Assembly (NCBI GenBank): GCA_017550625.1
Contig: JAFZOL010000076.1
Coordinates: forward strand, 1-64,000
Reading direction: 5' to 3'
Origin: Clostridia bacterium
Lineage (GTDB): Bacteria; Bacillota; Clostridia; Oscillospirales; Acutalibacteraceae
Length of the DNA: 64,000 nucleotides
In this document: one piece after another, positions 18,072-27,447 of the stretch
How positions within the stretch are numbered: position 1 is the stretch's first letter
Layout: each line of letters begins with the position of its first letter
Notes under the pieces: model-generated
Seen by the model: only the letters and a program-made list of their open reading frames with translations
Database searches by the model: none
Told to the model about the DNA's origin: nothing
Translations under genes and position numbers: made by a program

Positions 18072-18497
18072 ATGCTTTCAAGGCTTGAGACCCGCTTTTT
18101 CTCCACGCCCGGCGAGACCCTGAAGCGTTTCGCGATGGGGATATTCGTCGCGCATCTCGTGCTTGCCGTTCTCGCGGCGATCGGCGGTTTCATCACGATG
18201 ACCGTGATCGCCATATCCGCCGAGGCTCCCCTTTTCATCCTCATCGGGCTTCTGGGGGGTCCGCTCGCGGGCTTGCTGATCTTCGTCGAGGGGTATTTCG
18301 TATCAACGCTTCTTTACGCGATGGGCAGCCGTACGACATACGCGGCAATCACTTCGGCTGCGCTTTCTCCGTCAAATAACAAAGAAGAAACAAAGGATCT
18401 TCCTCCAAGCAAAAATATGATTTGTTGCCCCCTCTGCGGAAAAAACCAGCTAAAATCGAATAAGACCTGCGTCAACTGCGGTGCGGTATTTGCCTGA
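18072..18497 (+). CDS. Small two-helix membrane protein with C-terminal zinc ribbon
   Basis: A 141-residue protein of unknown function. Two hydrophobic segments (about 23-50 and 53-78) are followed by a Ser/Glu/Lys linker and a zinc ribbon CPLCG-x10-CVNCG at the C terminus. AAGGAGG lies 7 nt before the ATG. It lies 25 bp after the AspT gene with no terminator between, so it is probably the last gene of the fumarate operon; a functional link is not shown. A bidirectional terminator follows. Confidence 0.75.
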   Translation: MLSRLETRFFSTPGETLKRFAMGIFVAHLVLAVLAAIGGFITMTVIAISAEAPLFILIGLLGGPLAGLLIFVEGYFVSTLLYAMGSRTTYAAITSAALSPSNNKEETKDLPPSKNMICCPLCGKNQLKSNKTCVNCGAVFA

Positions 18498-18511
18498 ACC
18501 GTGTACATCAA

Positions 18512-18538
18512 AAAAGAGACCCATGGGTCTCTTTTTTA
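18512..18538. terminator. Bidirectional terminator between operon end and spoIIE
   Basis: Hairpin AGAGACCC / GGGTCTCT with A-run before and T-run after; it can stop both the plus-strand fumarate operon and the convergent spoIIE transcript. Confidence 0.85.
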
Positions 18539-20635
18539 TTCCCGTTTCTCCGCGCGTTTATTGCGGGATTCGCGCCCTATTCGGATCGCGACCACGGTCA
18601 CGTCGTCGCGGCGGCCGATCGGGGAGGCGGCGACGGCGGCCTCCGTCACCGCGTCGGCGACCGCGTCCGGCGGCAGGCCCTCGGTCTCGTCGAGAATCTG
18701 CCTCAGGCGCGAAGGTTTCAGGCGGTCCGCGCCGTCGGTGGTCATCACGAGCGTATCGCCCGGCGAGAGCAAAAAAGGCGTCTCCTCAAACGACACGTCC
18801 GGCAATATGCCGAGCGGCAGCGACGCCTTTTCGACCATGCGCGTTTTGCCGCCCTGCCGCAGCACCGACGCCGCCGCCCCCGCTTTGAGAAGGCGCGCTT
18901 CGCCCGTGAAGAGGTCCACTTCGAGCACGTCGAGGGTGGCGAGGGTCTCGTCCGCGGAGCCGAGCATCAACGCGGGGTTGACGCAGGAAAGCGCCGTTTC
19001 GGGGCCGAGGCCCCCTTTGATAAGGCGCGTGGTCAGGGCCGCGGTGAGCAGGGCGTCGGCGGCAGCCGTTTTGCCCGTGCCCATGCCGTCCGAAAGCACG
19101 CAGTACCACCGCCCGCGCCCGTCGTAAAACCGCGACACGGCGTCGCCGCACACGCCCTCGCCCGTGGCCTGTCTCACGCGCCTGGCGCTTTCGATTTTGA
19201 GGTTCCCCGTCTCGCAGAAGAGGAGCAGCGCCCCGTCTTTTTTCACGCTCTGCACGGCGGGCGGCGAAAAGTCGAGGCCGGTTTTGAGGCGCACCGCCGT
19301 GACGATCGCGTCGGGGTCGAGGGTATCCGGCAGGCGGGGGCACAGGGCCTCCGCCACAAGCCTGCCGGACGCGACGCGCGCCGCCGAACAGGCTTTACAC
19401 GGCACGCCGCAGTTTTCGAGCGCGTCGGCGATGAGCGACGCGAGATAGGGCTCGGGCTCGTCCGACTCGCTGAGGGACAGGGCGGTCTCCTCGAGCACCG
19501 CCCCCGCCCGCGAAAAGGCCGCCGCCGTCATGCGCCTGCCCGGGTTCCCCGGCCGACTCGCCTCTTCCCCCGCGGCGGCGGCCTTGGCCATGGCGGCGGT
19601 CACGTCCCGCACCGCCGAGGCCGCGTTCTTGAGCCGGAGGCGCGTGCGCGTCACGTCCGATCTGCGCTCCCCTTTCTGCGTATAGGGCCGGAGCATCCGT
19701 TCGAGCGCCCTGAGCGCCTTCGACGGCAGAAACAAAAACGACACCGACACACCCATGATCACCGCGGCGGGCGCGGCCGCTGCCACGCCCTCACCCTTGA
19801 GGAACAGGAACGTGAGCTGCGTCAAAGCGTAGGTCGCCGCGGCGGGCGCCTTGCCGTAGGGCGCGACGGCGCTGACGAGAAAGCCCGACAGCGGCAGGGC
19901 GAACGCGAGATACCCCGCCCCCGCCCGAAAGCCGAGCACCGCCCCGAGCGTGACGCCCACCGCCCCTGCCGCCGTGGGCCCGGCGACGGCGGCGAAGGGC
20001 AGCAGGCCGACTTCGGCGAGAAGAAACGCGAGGTCCGTGCCGAACAGCTTCACCCGCGAGAAAAACACGAGCTCCACGCCCAGGGCGAGCAGCAGCCCCA
20101 CCCCGTCGAGCCCCGACGCGAGCACCGCCTTTTTGCGCCCCGAAAGCGCCGTGCCCGCGCGCCTGAGCGGCGCCGTCATGGCGGCGGTGAGCAGGGCCTC
20201 GCCGAAAAACGTGAGCAATAACGTCGGCGACAGGGGCGTGAAAAAGCCCGCCGCGGCAGATGCCGTGAGCACCGCCGAAAACGCCAGCAGCGGCTGCCAG
20301 AACGCGGGCTTTTCACGCGCGCCGATGCGCCACAGCGCCTCGCGCGATACGAAGAGCAAGAGCGCCGCGCCCACGTTTTTCACCGCCGTGACGGGGGCCG
20401 AAAACACGACGGCCCCGAGCGACGCCCCGAGCACGGCGGGCAGGGTGAGCCTGTCCGGCGCGCCGGCTAAAAACGCCGTGCCGAAGGGATACACGTCCCC
20501 CTGCAGCGGCACCCCCGCCGCGAAAAACGCCGCGAGGGCGTACCCCAAGAGAGACGCCGTCCGTTTCGCCGCCGCCAACGCTCCGGCGCGGGCCTCCGCC
20601 TTCGTTTTCGGGCGCGTTTTCTCCAGAACCGCCAT
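18536..20635 (-). CDS. spoIIE: Stage II sporulation protein E-like membrane phosphatase
   Basis: A 699-residue protein. An N-terminal ~300-residue region with many membrane helices (from LLGYALAAFFAAGVPLQ) is followed by a middle cytoplasmic region and a C-terminal PP2C phosphatase domain with the metal motifs WYCVLSDGMGTG, DTLVMTTDGAD and DDVTVVAIRI. In Bacillus SpoIIE dephosphorylates SpoIIAA to activate sigma-F in the forespore. The ATG at 20635 is preferred over one 10 codons upstream because GGAAAGGACG sits just before it. Somewhat shorter than Bacillus SpoIIE (827). It implies a spore-forming lineage. Confidence 0.9.
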   Translation of the reverse strand: MAVLEKTRPKTKAEARAGALAAAKRTASLLGYALAAFFAAGVPLQGDVYPFGTAFLAGAPDRLTLPAVLGASLGAVVFSAPVTAVKNVGAALLLFVSREALWRIGAREKPAFWQPLLAFSAVLTASAAAGFFTPLSPTLLLTFFGEALLTAAMTAPLRRAGTALSGRKKAVLASGLDGVGLLLALGVELVFFSRVKLFGTDLAFLLAEVGLLPFAAVAGPTAAGAVGVTLGAVLGFRAGAGYLAFALPLSGFLVSAVAPYGKAPAAATYALTQLTFLFLKGEGVAAAAPAAVIMGVSVSFLFLPSKALRALERMLRPYTQKGERRSDVTRTRLRLKNAASAVRDVTAAMAKAAAAGEEASRPGNPGRRMTAAAFSRAGAVLEETALSLSESDEPEPYLASLIADALENCGVPCKACSAARVASGRLVAEALCPRLPDTLDPDAIVTAVRLKTGLDFSPPAVQSVKKDGALLLFCETGNLKIESARRVRQATGEGVCGDAVSRFYDGRGRWYCVLSDGMGTGKTAAADALLTAALTTRLIKGGLGPETALSCVNPALMLGSADETLATLDVLEVDLFTGEARLLKAGAAASVLRQGGKTRMVEKASLPLGILPDVSFEETPFLLSPGDTLVMTTDGADRLKPSRLRQILDETEGLPPDAVADAVTEAAVAASPIGRRDDVTVVAIRIGRESRNKRAEKRE

Positions 20636-20717
20636 ATGATCACGTCCTTTCCGCGTTACCGCCATATTTTACCATACGGCGCGCGCGAAAGCGGTCGTCC
20701 CTTGACGGAGAAAAAGA

Positions 20718-20747
20718 AAAAAGACCGGAAAACTCGGTCTTTTTTAT
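20718..20747 (-). terminator. Terminator after the SDR gene
   Basis: AAGACCG / CGGTCTT stem with a 7-nt loop and U-run on the minus strand, starting 12 bp after the SDR stop; flanking A- and T-runs allow use in both directions. Confidence 0.8.
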
Positions 20748-20758
20748 TGAGTTACCGC

Positions 20759-21532
<774 letters not shown>

Positions 21533-21565
21533 AGGATACGTCCTCCCCTGTTTGATGTCATAACC

Positions 21566-21594
21566 ATCATACAGAATCGCCTGCGGGCGGTCAA
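21566..21594 (-). promoter_or_regulatory. Predicted promoter of SDR gene
   Basis: Minus strand TTGACC (21589-21594), 17-bp spacer, TATGAT (21566-21571), 34 bp before the ATG. Confidence 0.65.
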
Positions 21595-21632
21595 TAGACG
21601 GTTTGTAAACTTTTTTCGTTTTCCGCGCGGCC

Positions 21633-22289
21633 TTAGTCCTCGGCGACGGCGAAGAACAGCGTCGCCTCGAGCATTTCAACGGCAGCGGCGTAGTTCTCGG
21701 CGGTGTCGCCGCCGCGGAGGGTCTCGATCTCATAAAGCCCGCCGTTGAAGATCGCGTAGTAGTTCGCCTTTTCGCCGTCCTCGCTGAGCTTGATCCACTG
21801 ATATCCGTTGAGCTCCACGGTCTCGGGTTCCGCTTCGAGCTGTGACTGGGTGCGGCTGTCTTCGATCGCGTAGGCCTCAAGGTCGCCCTCAGCCGTGGAT
21901 TCATCCGACACCGTGAGCGAGATATCGAGCCCGGTGGGACGGGTGCCGACGTATTCGCCGGTGTAGAAATCGTAAACGCCCAGCATGCCGTTCCACTCGT
22001 TGGCGGTCAGGGATTCGGGCAGATAGAACGAAACGTCGTAGGCCTCCACGCTCTGGCCGTCCGCGGTGGGACGCACGGGCGCGGGCTCGGTGGGCGCTTC
22101 GCTCGGTTCCTCGCTCGGCTCGTCGCTCGGCGTTTCGGACGCTTCGGGCGCGGCGGAGCTGCCGTCGGAGGCGGCGGAGCCGTCGGTCGCGCCGGAGTCG
22201 GTTTTGCCCGCGCCGACGCAGGCGGCGAGCATGGAAACGGTGAGCAGGAGGCTCAGAAGCACACAGATCATAATGGAAAGCTTTTTCAT
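21633..22289 (-). CDS. Hypothetical lipoprotein
   Basis: A 218-residue predicted lipoprotein: signal MKKLSIMICVLLSLLLTVSM with lipobox LAAC (Cys24), then a low-complexity Ser/Glu/Ala/Pro linker (about 25-70) rich in repeated SE/EP units, and a ~140-residue C-terminal domain with no motif I recognise. The linker looks like a wall-spanning spacer. The ATG at 22289 is set by AAAGGA 8 nt upstream. Own promoter; no clear partner. Confidence 0.8.
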   Translation of the reverse strand: MKKLSIMICVLLSLLLTVSMLAACVGAGKTDSGATDGSAASDGSSAAPEASETPSDEPSEEPSEAPTEPAPVRPTADGQSVEAYDVSFYLPESLTANEWNGMLGVYDFYTGEYVGTRPTGLDISLTVSDESTAEGDLEAYAIEDSRTQSQLEAEPETVELNGYQWIKLSEDGEKANYYAIFNGGLYEIETLRGGDTAENYAAAVEMLEATLFFAVAED

Positions 22290-22380
22290 GTTCAAGGTCC
22301 TTTCTGCGTCAAAGCTTTGATTTTATGTTTTTATTCGCGACAAAATCGGCGCGGGATTCCCGGCGTTTTGCCTCAATGGT

Positions 22381-22409
22381 ATCATACCCGTTTTTTGCCG
22401 TTCTGTCAA
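22381..22409 (-). promoter_or_regulatory. Predicted promoter of lipoprotein gene
   Basis: Minus strand TTGACA (22404-22409), 17-bp spacer, TATGAT (22381-22386); a ~85-nt leader follows. Confidence 0.7.
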
Positions 22410-22469
22410 GCGGATACGCCCGGTTTTTCCGATAGAACGGCAGATCCGGGAGCCGAGGCCTGCCGCGCT

Positions 22470-22541
22470 GCCGTTTGGCCCGCGGGCTCGCTCCCGTGCA
22501 CCCGCGGACCGTGCACCCGTGCACCCGCCGCCGAAGGCGGC
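22470..22541. repeat. Intergenic repeat mosaic 2
   Basis: CGTGCACCC 9-bp units (about 22493-22530, interrupted by the recurring GGACC segment) and a hairpin GCCGCC-GAA-GGCGGC, next to the MFS gene terminator. Same module set as elsewhere in the window. Confidence 0.75.
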
Positions 22542-22571
22542 AAAAAAAGAGCCCCCGCGGGCTCTTTTTTT
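22542..22571 (-). terminator. Terminator of the MFS transporter gene
   Basis: AGAGCCC / GGGCTCT stem with flanking A7 and T9; begins at the stop codon of the MFS gene and can act in both directions. Confidence 0.85.
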
Positions 22572-24140
22572 TTACTGATGCAATTGTTCCTGCGCGAACT
22601 CGTGGATCGCGGCGGAGTCGCCGCTCGACGCCACGGCGGCGGCCTGTTTGCGCCGCTCGAGCAGCTCGGCGTACATCTTCTCTTTCTTCTTGCCGTGCAG
22701 GTCGTAGAAGAGCATCGGGATCACGCCGAGCGCGCCCGTGACCGAGGGCACGATCGTGAACATCGCGAACAGATAGAACTTGACGTAATCGGGCTGCTCG
22801 GTGCCGCGGGTGTAGGCGTTCTGGTCGTAGCCGACCGCCTTCATGAGAGCCGTGGAGATCACGCCCGACACGGAGCCCGACACCTTTTTCGCGAGCCCCT
22901 TGGCAACGCTCGTCATGGCCTCGGTGCGGTAGCCGTTTTTCCACTCGCAGTAGTCCATGGCTTCGTTATAGAGCTCGGTGCCGATCACGTTGCGAAGGCC
23001 GTAGAACAGGTTCCAGATGACCTCCCACAGCGCCATCGCGCCGAACATGGGCCAGACCTGCTGATACAGGCCTCCCTTGAACGTCTTGAAGTCCACGCCG
23101 ATGCAGCCGAAGGCGAACACCCCCGTGAGCAATACGTTCGAGATGTAGTGCGACACGATATAGAGCAGGCGGCTCGAGAACCTGCGCCTGAGCCACGGCA
23201 CGTAGGCGTAAGACAGCGGCGAGAGCGGCGCGCCCGGGATGCCCGCGATGATCTTCATCGAGGCGAAGTGCAGCACGTCGATGTAATAGTCGTCCTTGCT
23301 GCCCGAGATGCCGAAATCGGACAAGAATTCCGAAAGCGTGATGAGCAGCACCGGCTTGTTGTTGACGATGCTCTTCACCGAATCCATGATCTTCGGCGTT
23401 TCGATGCTCTGCATGATGCGCTCTTTCGAGTTCATGAAGAACCACATGCTGAAGGCCGAGGCGAGCACCGTGCAGAACGTGCCCATGCCGACGAACGCGC
23501 TCGTGAGCTGCTTTTCGACCGACCGCGCGCTCGATTTGAACGCCTTGTTGTCGATGAGGTCCAAAAGGATCGTCATGATCTGCTCGGGCAGCTTTTCGCC
23601 GAACTGGCCCGAGGCGAAGGTGGCGATGGTGATGAGGCGCGTGCGGTCGTTCGGGTGGGGCGTGATCGTGGACAAAAGGCCCGTGCGCGCGATGCCCTGG
23701 AAGGTGCCCACGCCCTCGCGGATGATCTCGAGGATCAGATAGAACGCGAATTTAAGGCCCGAGGTGGCGGGCTGGCCGCCGAACATCAGCGGCATGATCC
23801 AATAAAGGATCGTGAAGATCGCGCCGGGCACGGCGAGACCCAACAGATACGGGCGGAACTTGCCCCAGCGCGTGCGGGTCTTTTCGACGATGGCGGCGGT
23901 GAAGACGTCGTTCACGATATCCCACACGCTGTTCACGGCCCTCGCGATCGTGAGGTAGCCGAGGTCGATCTTGACGATGTTGCGGATGAAACGGTTCGCG
24001 TAGGTGTTGATGTTCAGGCTCTGCGCGGCGTCCCACAGCACGAAGCCGACCGTCTCTTTGGTGCCGACGTAGCGCCGGTTCTCATAGACGTATTGCATCT
24101 CCTCGGGCTTCGGGGAGGTCTCTTTTTTCTCATTTTCCAC
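22572..24140 (-). CDS. MFS transporter, GPH (glycoside-pentoside-hexuronide) cation symporter-like
   Basis: A 522-residue polytopic membrane protein. The N-terminal ETVGFVLWDAAQSLNIN segment, the loop DIVNDVFTAAIVEKTRTRWGKFRPY (GPH hallmark: D-x2-x-D...T-R-x-G-K-x-R-P) and a second-half YEWKNGYRTEAM-like motif (EWKNGYRTEA) match GPH sugar symporters. A GTG start at 24140 with GGGGTG upstream gives a short charged tail; longer readings enter the promoter. Substrate unknown; no glycosidase is adjacent. Slightly long for the family (450-480). Confidence 0.8.
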   Translation of the reverse strand: MENEKKETSPKPEEMQYVYENRRYVGTKETVGFVLWDAAQSLNINTYANRFIRNIVKIDLGYLTIARAVNSVWDIVNDVFTAAIVEKTRTRWGKFRPYLLGLAVPGAIFTILYWIMPLMFGGQPATSGLKFAFYLILEIIREGVGTFQGIARTGLLSTITPHPNDRTRLITIATFASGQFGEKLPEQIMTILLDLIDNKAFKSSARSVEKQLTSAFVGMGTFCTVLASAFSMWFFMNSKERIMQSIETPKIMDSVKSIVNNKPVLLITLSEFLSDFGISGSKDDYYIDVLHFASMKIIAGIPGAPLSPLSYAYVPWLRRRFSSRLLYIVSHYISNVLLTGVFAFGCIGVDFKTFKGGLYQQVWPMFGAMALWEVIWNLFYGLRNVIGTELYNEAMDYCEWKNGYRTEAMTSVAKGLAKKVSGSVSGVISTALMKAVGYDQNAYTRGTEQPDYVKFYLFAMFTIVPSVTGALGVIPMLFYDLHGKKKEKMYAELLERRKQAAAVASSGDSAAIHEFAQEQLHQ

Positions 24141-24174
24141 GGTTTTCACCCCGTATAAAGAAATAGATAAATAT

Positions 24175-24203
24175 ATGATATCATACACGCGTCGGTTTTG
24201 CAA
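24175..24203 (-). promoter_or_regulatory. Predicted promoter of MFS gene
   Basis: Minus strand TTGCAA (24198-24203), 17-bp spacer, TATCAT (24175-24180). The -10 overlaps an ATGATATCAT palindrome. Confidence 0.5.
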
Positions 24204-24226
24204 GGGGAAATTCGCCGAGCTTTCTC

Positions 24227-24255
24227 TTGACCCGTGCACGAAAATGGGATATAAT
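24227..24255 (+). promoter_or_regulatory. Predicted strong promoter of trxB
   Basis: TTGACC (24227-24232), 17-bp spacer, TATAAT (24250-24255), 29 bp before the trxB ATG. Confidence 0.8.
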
Positions 24256-24284
24256 GAGGGCATCAAACGAAACGGAGCTTCGGT

Positions 24285-25187
24285 ATGAAGGATTTAATCA
24301 TCATCGGCGCGGGCCCCGCGGGCCTCACCGCCGCCATTTACGCCCTGCGCGCGAAAAAAAGCGTGCTGCTGATCGAAAAGGCCGCCATGGGCGGGCAGAT
24401 GACCTTTTCGCCTCTCATTGAGAATTATCCCGGTATGCTCGCGCTCTCCGGCAACGAGCTTGCCGACAAAATGGTGGACCACGCCCTGTCGCTCGGCGCG
24501 GACGTGGAGCTCGACGAAGTGACCGGCATCGAGGACAAGGGCGACTATAAGGTCGTGAAGGCCCTCGGCGGCGAGTACGAAGCCAAGGCCGTGATCGTGG
24601 CCACCGGCGCGAAGCACCGTCACCTCGGGGTCGACCGGGAGGAAGAGCTCACCGGGCGCGGCGTGTCGTATTGCGCGGTGTGCGACGGCGCGTTTTTCGC
24701 GGGGCAGGACGTGGTGCTCGCGGGCGGCGGCAACTCCGCCATGCAGGAGGCGCTGCTCCTGAGCGAAACGTGCAAGAGCGTCACGATGATCCAGAACCTT
24801 GCGTTTCTGACCGGCGAAGAGACGCTCAAGGAAAAGCTCGCCGCGAAAGAGAATATAAGCGTGATCTACGAGAGCGTGGTCACCGGCATTGAGGGCGGCG
24901 ACGCGCTCACGGGCGTCACGATCAAGAATACCGCCACGGGAGAAACGCGCACCATTTCCGCGGACGGCCTGTTCGTCGCGATCGGCCTTCTGCCCGATAC
25001 CGGCGCCTTCGAGGGGACGATCGACCTCAACGAATACGGCTACGTCGCCGCGGACGAAAGGTGCCTGACGAACGTGCCCGGCGTGTTCACCGCGGGCGAC
25101 TGCCGCACCAAGGCCGTGCGGCAGGTGTCCACCGCCGCCGCCGACGGCGCCGTCGCGGCCCTCGCGGCGGTCAGATATATCGGCTGA
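24285..25187 (+). CDS. trxB: Thioredoxin-disulfide reductase-like flavoprotein
   Basis: A 300-residue low-molecular-weight thioredoxin reductase. FAD site IIGAGPAGLTAAIYALRA, redox centre CAVCDGAFF (C-x2-C, about 128-131), NAD(P) site VLAGGGNSAMQEALLLS and C-terminal GVFTAGDCRTKAVRQVSTAAADGAVAA (quoted in part). The usual NADPH-type HRR motif is not obvious, so ferredoxin or NADH dependence is possible. Standalone gene with its own promoter; no thioredoxin next door. Confidence 0.9.
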   Translation: MKDLIIIGAGPAGLTAAIYALRAKKSVLLIEKAAMGGQMTFSPLIENYPGMLALSGNELADKMVDHALSLGADVELDEVTGIEDKGDYKVVKALGGEYEAKAVIVATGAKHRHLGVDREEELTGRGVSYCAVCDGAFFAGQDVVLAGGGNSAMQEALLLSETCKSVTMIQNLAFLTGEETLKEKLAAKENISVIYESVVTGIEGGDALTGVTIKNTATGETRTISADGLFVAIGLLPDTGAFEGTIDLNEYGYVAADERCLTNVPGVFTAGDCRTKAVRQVSTAAADGAVAALAAVRYIG

Positions 25188-25211
25188 TATACGAAAACGC
25201 GGCACGCGTTT

Positions 25212-25345
25212 CGTATAATGTGAAATGTGGGATGTGAAATGTGAAATGTCGGACGGGGCTTCGCCCCGTACCCCATTATAATTGGGTAAGGACGGAGGCC
25301 TTCCTTCACTCCACACTTCACAATTCACACTCCACACTTTTTCGC
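25212..25345. repeat. Intergenic repeat mosaic 3
   Basis: Convergent gap. Contains 7-bp units TGTGAAA/TGTGGGA (25219-25248), hairpin ACGGGGC-TTC-GCCCCGT, the recurring module CATTATAATTGGGTAAGG...CCTTCC (25273-25305), then 7-bp units of CACTTCA/CACTCCA type. No gene seen. Confidence 0.75.
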
Positions 25346-25360
25346 CGCCGCAGGCAGTTT

Positions 25361-25390
25361 AAAAAGAACAAGGACCCATGCGGGTCCTTT
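25361..25390 (-). terminator. Terminator of ferredoxin gene
   Basis: AAGGACCC / GGGTCCTT hairpin with GCAT loop and a T-rich tail on the minus strand. Confidence 0.75.
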
Positions 25391-25409
25391 TCTTTTTGTT
25401 TGCTGTCGA

Positions 25410-25580
25410 TTATTCGGCCGCCGGAGCGCCCACGGGGCAAACGTCCGCGCAGTTGCCGCACTCGATGCAGGCGTCCGCGTCGATCACGTACTTATCGGCG
25501 CCCTCAGAAATCGCCTCGACAGGGCATTCCGCCGCGCAAGCGCCGCAGGAGATGCATTCATCAGAAATTTTGTATGCCAT
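25410..25580 (-). CDS. 2[4Fe-4S] ferredoxin
   Basis: A 56-residue clostridial-type ferredoxin, an essential low-potential electron carrier. Two perfect motifs: CISCGACAAECP (residues 9-20) and CIECGNCADVCP (38-49) with the usual Pro after the fourth Cys. AAAAAGGAGG lies 8 nt before the ATG. It is a candidate partner of the HdrA bifurcation site in the fumarate operon, but nothing here links them except cell context. Confidence 0.95.
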   Translation of the reverse strand: MAYKISDECISCGACAAECPVEAISEGADKYVIDADACIECGNCADVCPVGAPAAE

Positions 25581-25676
25581 GAATATAGCCTCCTTTTTTC
25601 ATTGTTGGACTTTATTGTAACACGAATTTTCGAAAAATCAAGAGGTTTTCAAATATTTTTTTCGGCGGGGACCCGC

Positions 25677-26546
25677 TTACGATTCCTCGAGGTCGCCCAG
25701 CGCCGCGAGCTCCTCTTTGTTGACCTTGATCTGCCCGTCGCGGATGAGGCGCACGTTTTTGCGGTGAACCTGCAAAGGCGCCGCCTCGGGGTTGCGGTCG
25801 AGGCGCACGCCGAGCATGCCGGTGAGCAGGTTATTCGACACCACAACGCCTCTGCCCTCGTCCATTTCGACCAGCGCGCCGACCTTGGGCGTGTGCTTCA
25901 AAAGGTATTCGTAGCTCTCCTGCTCGAATTTGAGGCAGCACATCAGGCGCCCGCAGGTGCCGCTGATCTTGACGGTCGAAAGGCTCATGCCCTGCTCCTT
26001 GGCCATCTTGATCGACACCGGGGTGAAATCGTGCAGAAATTCCTTGCAGCAGAAGGGCCGCCCGCAGGGGCCGAGGCCGCCGAGCATTTTGGCTTCGTCG
26101 CGCACGCCGATCTGCCTTAATTCTATGCGCACGTGGAAGATGCCCGCGAGGCGTTTGACAAGCTCGCGGAAGTCCACGCGCTCGGGCGCGGTGTAGAAGA
26201 ATAAGATCTTCGACCCGTCGAAGGTGTATTCCACCTCGGTCAGGCTCATGTTGAGGCCGAACTGCTCGATCTTCTCTTTGCAGATCTCAAACGCGCGCTT
26301 CTCTTTCTCTTTATTCTCTTCAAGGGTCTTGAGGTCCTTGTCGTTGGCCACGCGCAAGATCGCCTTGAGGGGCTTCACGAGCTCCTCGTCCGGCACCTGC
26401 TTGTTCGCCGCCGCGCACACGCCGCATTCCACGCCGCGCACGGTTTCAACGATCACGCGCTGGCCTTTTTCGACCTGATTGCCGGCGGGGTCGAAATAAT
26501 AGACCTTGCCGACCTCCTTGAATTTGACGCCGATAACTTCTGTCAT
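25677..26546 (-). CDS. ricT: RicT/YaaT, PSP1-domain protein
   Basis: A 289-residue PSP1-family protein. In Bacillus RicT (YaaT) works in the RicA-F-T complex that carries [4Fe-4S] clusters and affects RNase Y specificity, competence, biofilm and sporulation. Conserved cysteines are visible: VECGVCAAANK, LGGLGPCGRPFCCKEF and ISGTCGRLMCCLKFEQE. Downstream of holB with a 4-bp gap, as in Firmicutes (darA-yaaR-holB-ricT). Confidence 0.93.
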   Translation of the reverse strand: MTEVIGVKFKEVGKVYYFDPAGNQVEKGQRVIVETVRGVECGVCAAANKQVPDEELVKPLKAILRVANDKDLKTLEENKEKEKRAFEICKEKIEQFGLNMSLTEVEYTFDGSKILFFYTAPERVDFRELVKRLAGIFHVRIELRQIGVRDEAKMLGGLGPCGRPFCCKEFLHDFTPVSIKMAKEQGMSLSTVKISGTCGRLMCCLKFEQESYEYLLKHTPKVGALVEMDEGRGVVVSNNLLTGMLGVRLDRNPEAAPLQVHRKNVRLIRDGQIKVNKEELAALGDLEES

Positions 26547-26550
26547 AGTC

Positions 26551-27447
26551 TTACTCCGTTTTTTCTCTGAGCGCCGCGAGCTCCGCCGAAAACGCGGAGA
26601 GCAGCAGATTTTCGTTTGCGTTGGACCCGGCGCGCTGAGAGATCAGCGCCATCACCTCGCACACCGCGATAAGCGTGCGGTCCGGAAAGGTTTTTCGCAG
26701 CAATATCGCCTCGCGCTCGCAGCCCGAAAGGGGCTCGGCCGCGCCGAGGGCGAGGGCGTCGCGTACCGCCAACGTCACGCGGTCCGCGATTTTTTGCATC
26801 AGGGCGCGGTTTTTCGCCATGGGCGCCGCGGCGATCATGAGGTCGTATTCGCTGCCGCGGCAGAACGCCTCCAAGATCGCGGCCGCGAGGCGGATCTCCT
26901 CTTCCTCTTTCCCCTTGCGCTCGGCCGTGAGCTCGTCGCCGAGCGTGAGTTCGGTCACGCGAGAGAGCACGGTGGGCAGCAGGTTGTCGCGCGAGCGCGC
27001 GAGAAACAGGAACATCGCGAACGCCGGGGGCTCTTCGATCGTTTTGAGCAGGGCGTTCTGGATCACGTCCGACAGGTTGTCGGCGTCCGGAAAGACATAC
27101 ACCTTCACGTTCCCCTCGTTCGGGGCGATCCACAGCGATTCCAGCACCTGCTCGCGCAGGGCGACCACCGACACGGACTTATGATCCTTTTCGGGCTCCA
27201 CGCGGATGATGTCGGGGTGCGAGCCCGCCTTGACCTTGCGGCAGGCGGCGCACGAAAGGCAGGGCTGGCCGTCCGCCTTCGGGCTTTCGCACAGGGCCGC
27301 GTTCGCGAGTTCAAGGGCGGCCTTCTCGCGCTTTTTCGCGCTCGAGCCCGTGAGCAGCACGCTCTGGGGCAGCCGGCGCCTACGGCAGAAGGCGCTCACC
27401 TTCTCCCGCGTGGAGGCGGGGATCTCTTTGTCTGAAAAGATCATCAC
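26551..27447 (-). CDS. holB: DNA polymerase III delta' subunit
   Basis: Clamp-loader subunit of the replicative polymerase. The 298-residue protein has the zinc finger C-x8-CLSCAAC (about residues 53-67), DIIRVEPEKDHKSVSVVALREQ, the sensor region QNALLKTIEEPPAFAMFLF and SRV arginine region, and a degenerate P-loop (TGSSAKKREKA), normal for delta'. Start is GTG at 27447 or the next codon ATG at 27444; both overlap the darA stop. Confidence 0.9.
   Translation of the reverse strand: MMIFSDKEIPASTREKVSAFCRRRRLPQSVLLTGSSAKKREKAALELANAALCESPKADGQPCLSCAACRKVKAGSHPDIIRVEPEKDHKSVSVVALREQVLESLWIAPNEGNVKVYVFPDADNLSDVIQNALLKTIEEPPAFAMFLFLARSRDNLLPTVLSRVTELTLGDELTAERKGKEEEEIRLAAAILEAFCRGSEYDLMIAAAPMAKNRALMQKIADRVTLAVRDALALGAAEPLSGCEREAILLRKTFPDRTLIAVCEVMALISQRAGSNANENLLLSAFSAELAALREKTE

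Noticed and set aside
22317-24158. 613-codon plus-strand frame over the MFS gene
   Set aside because: Shadow of a clear transporter gene; Arg/His/Glu composition without structure.
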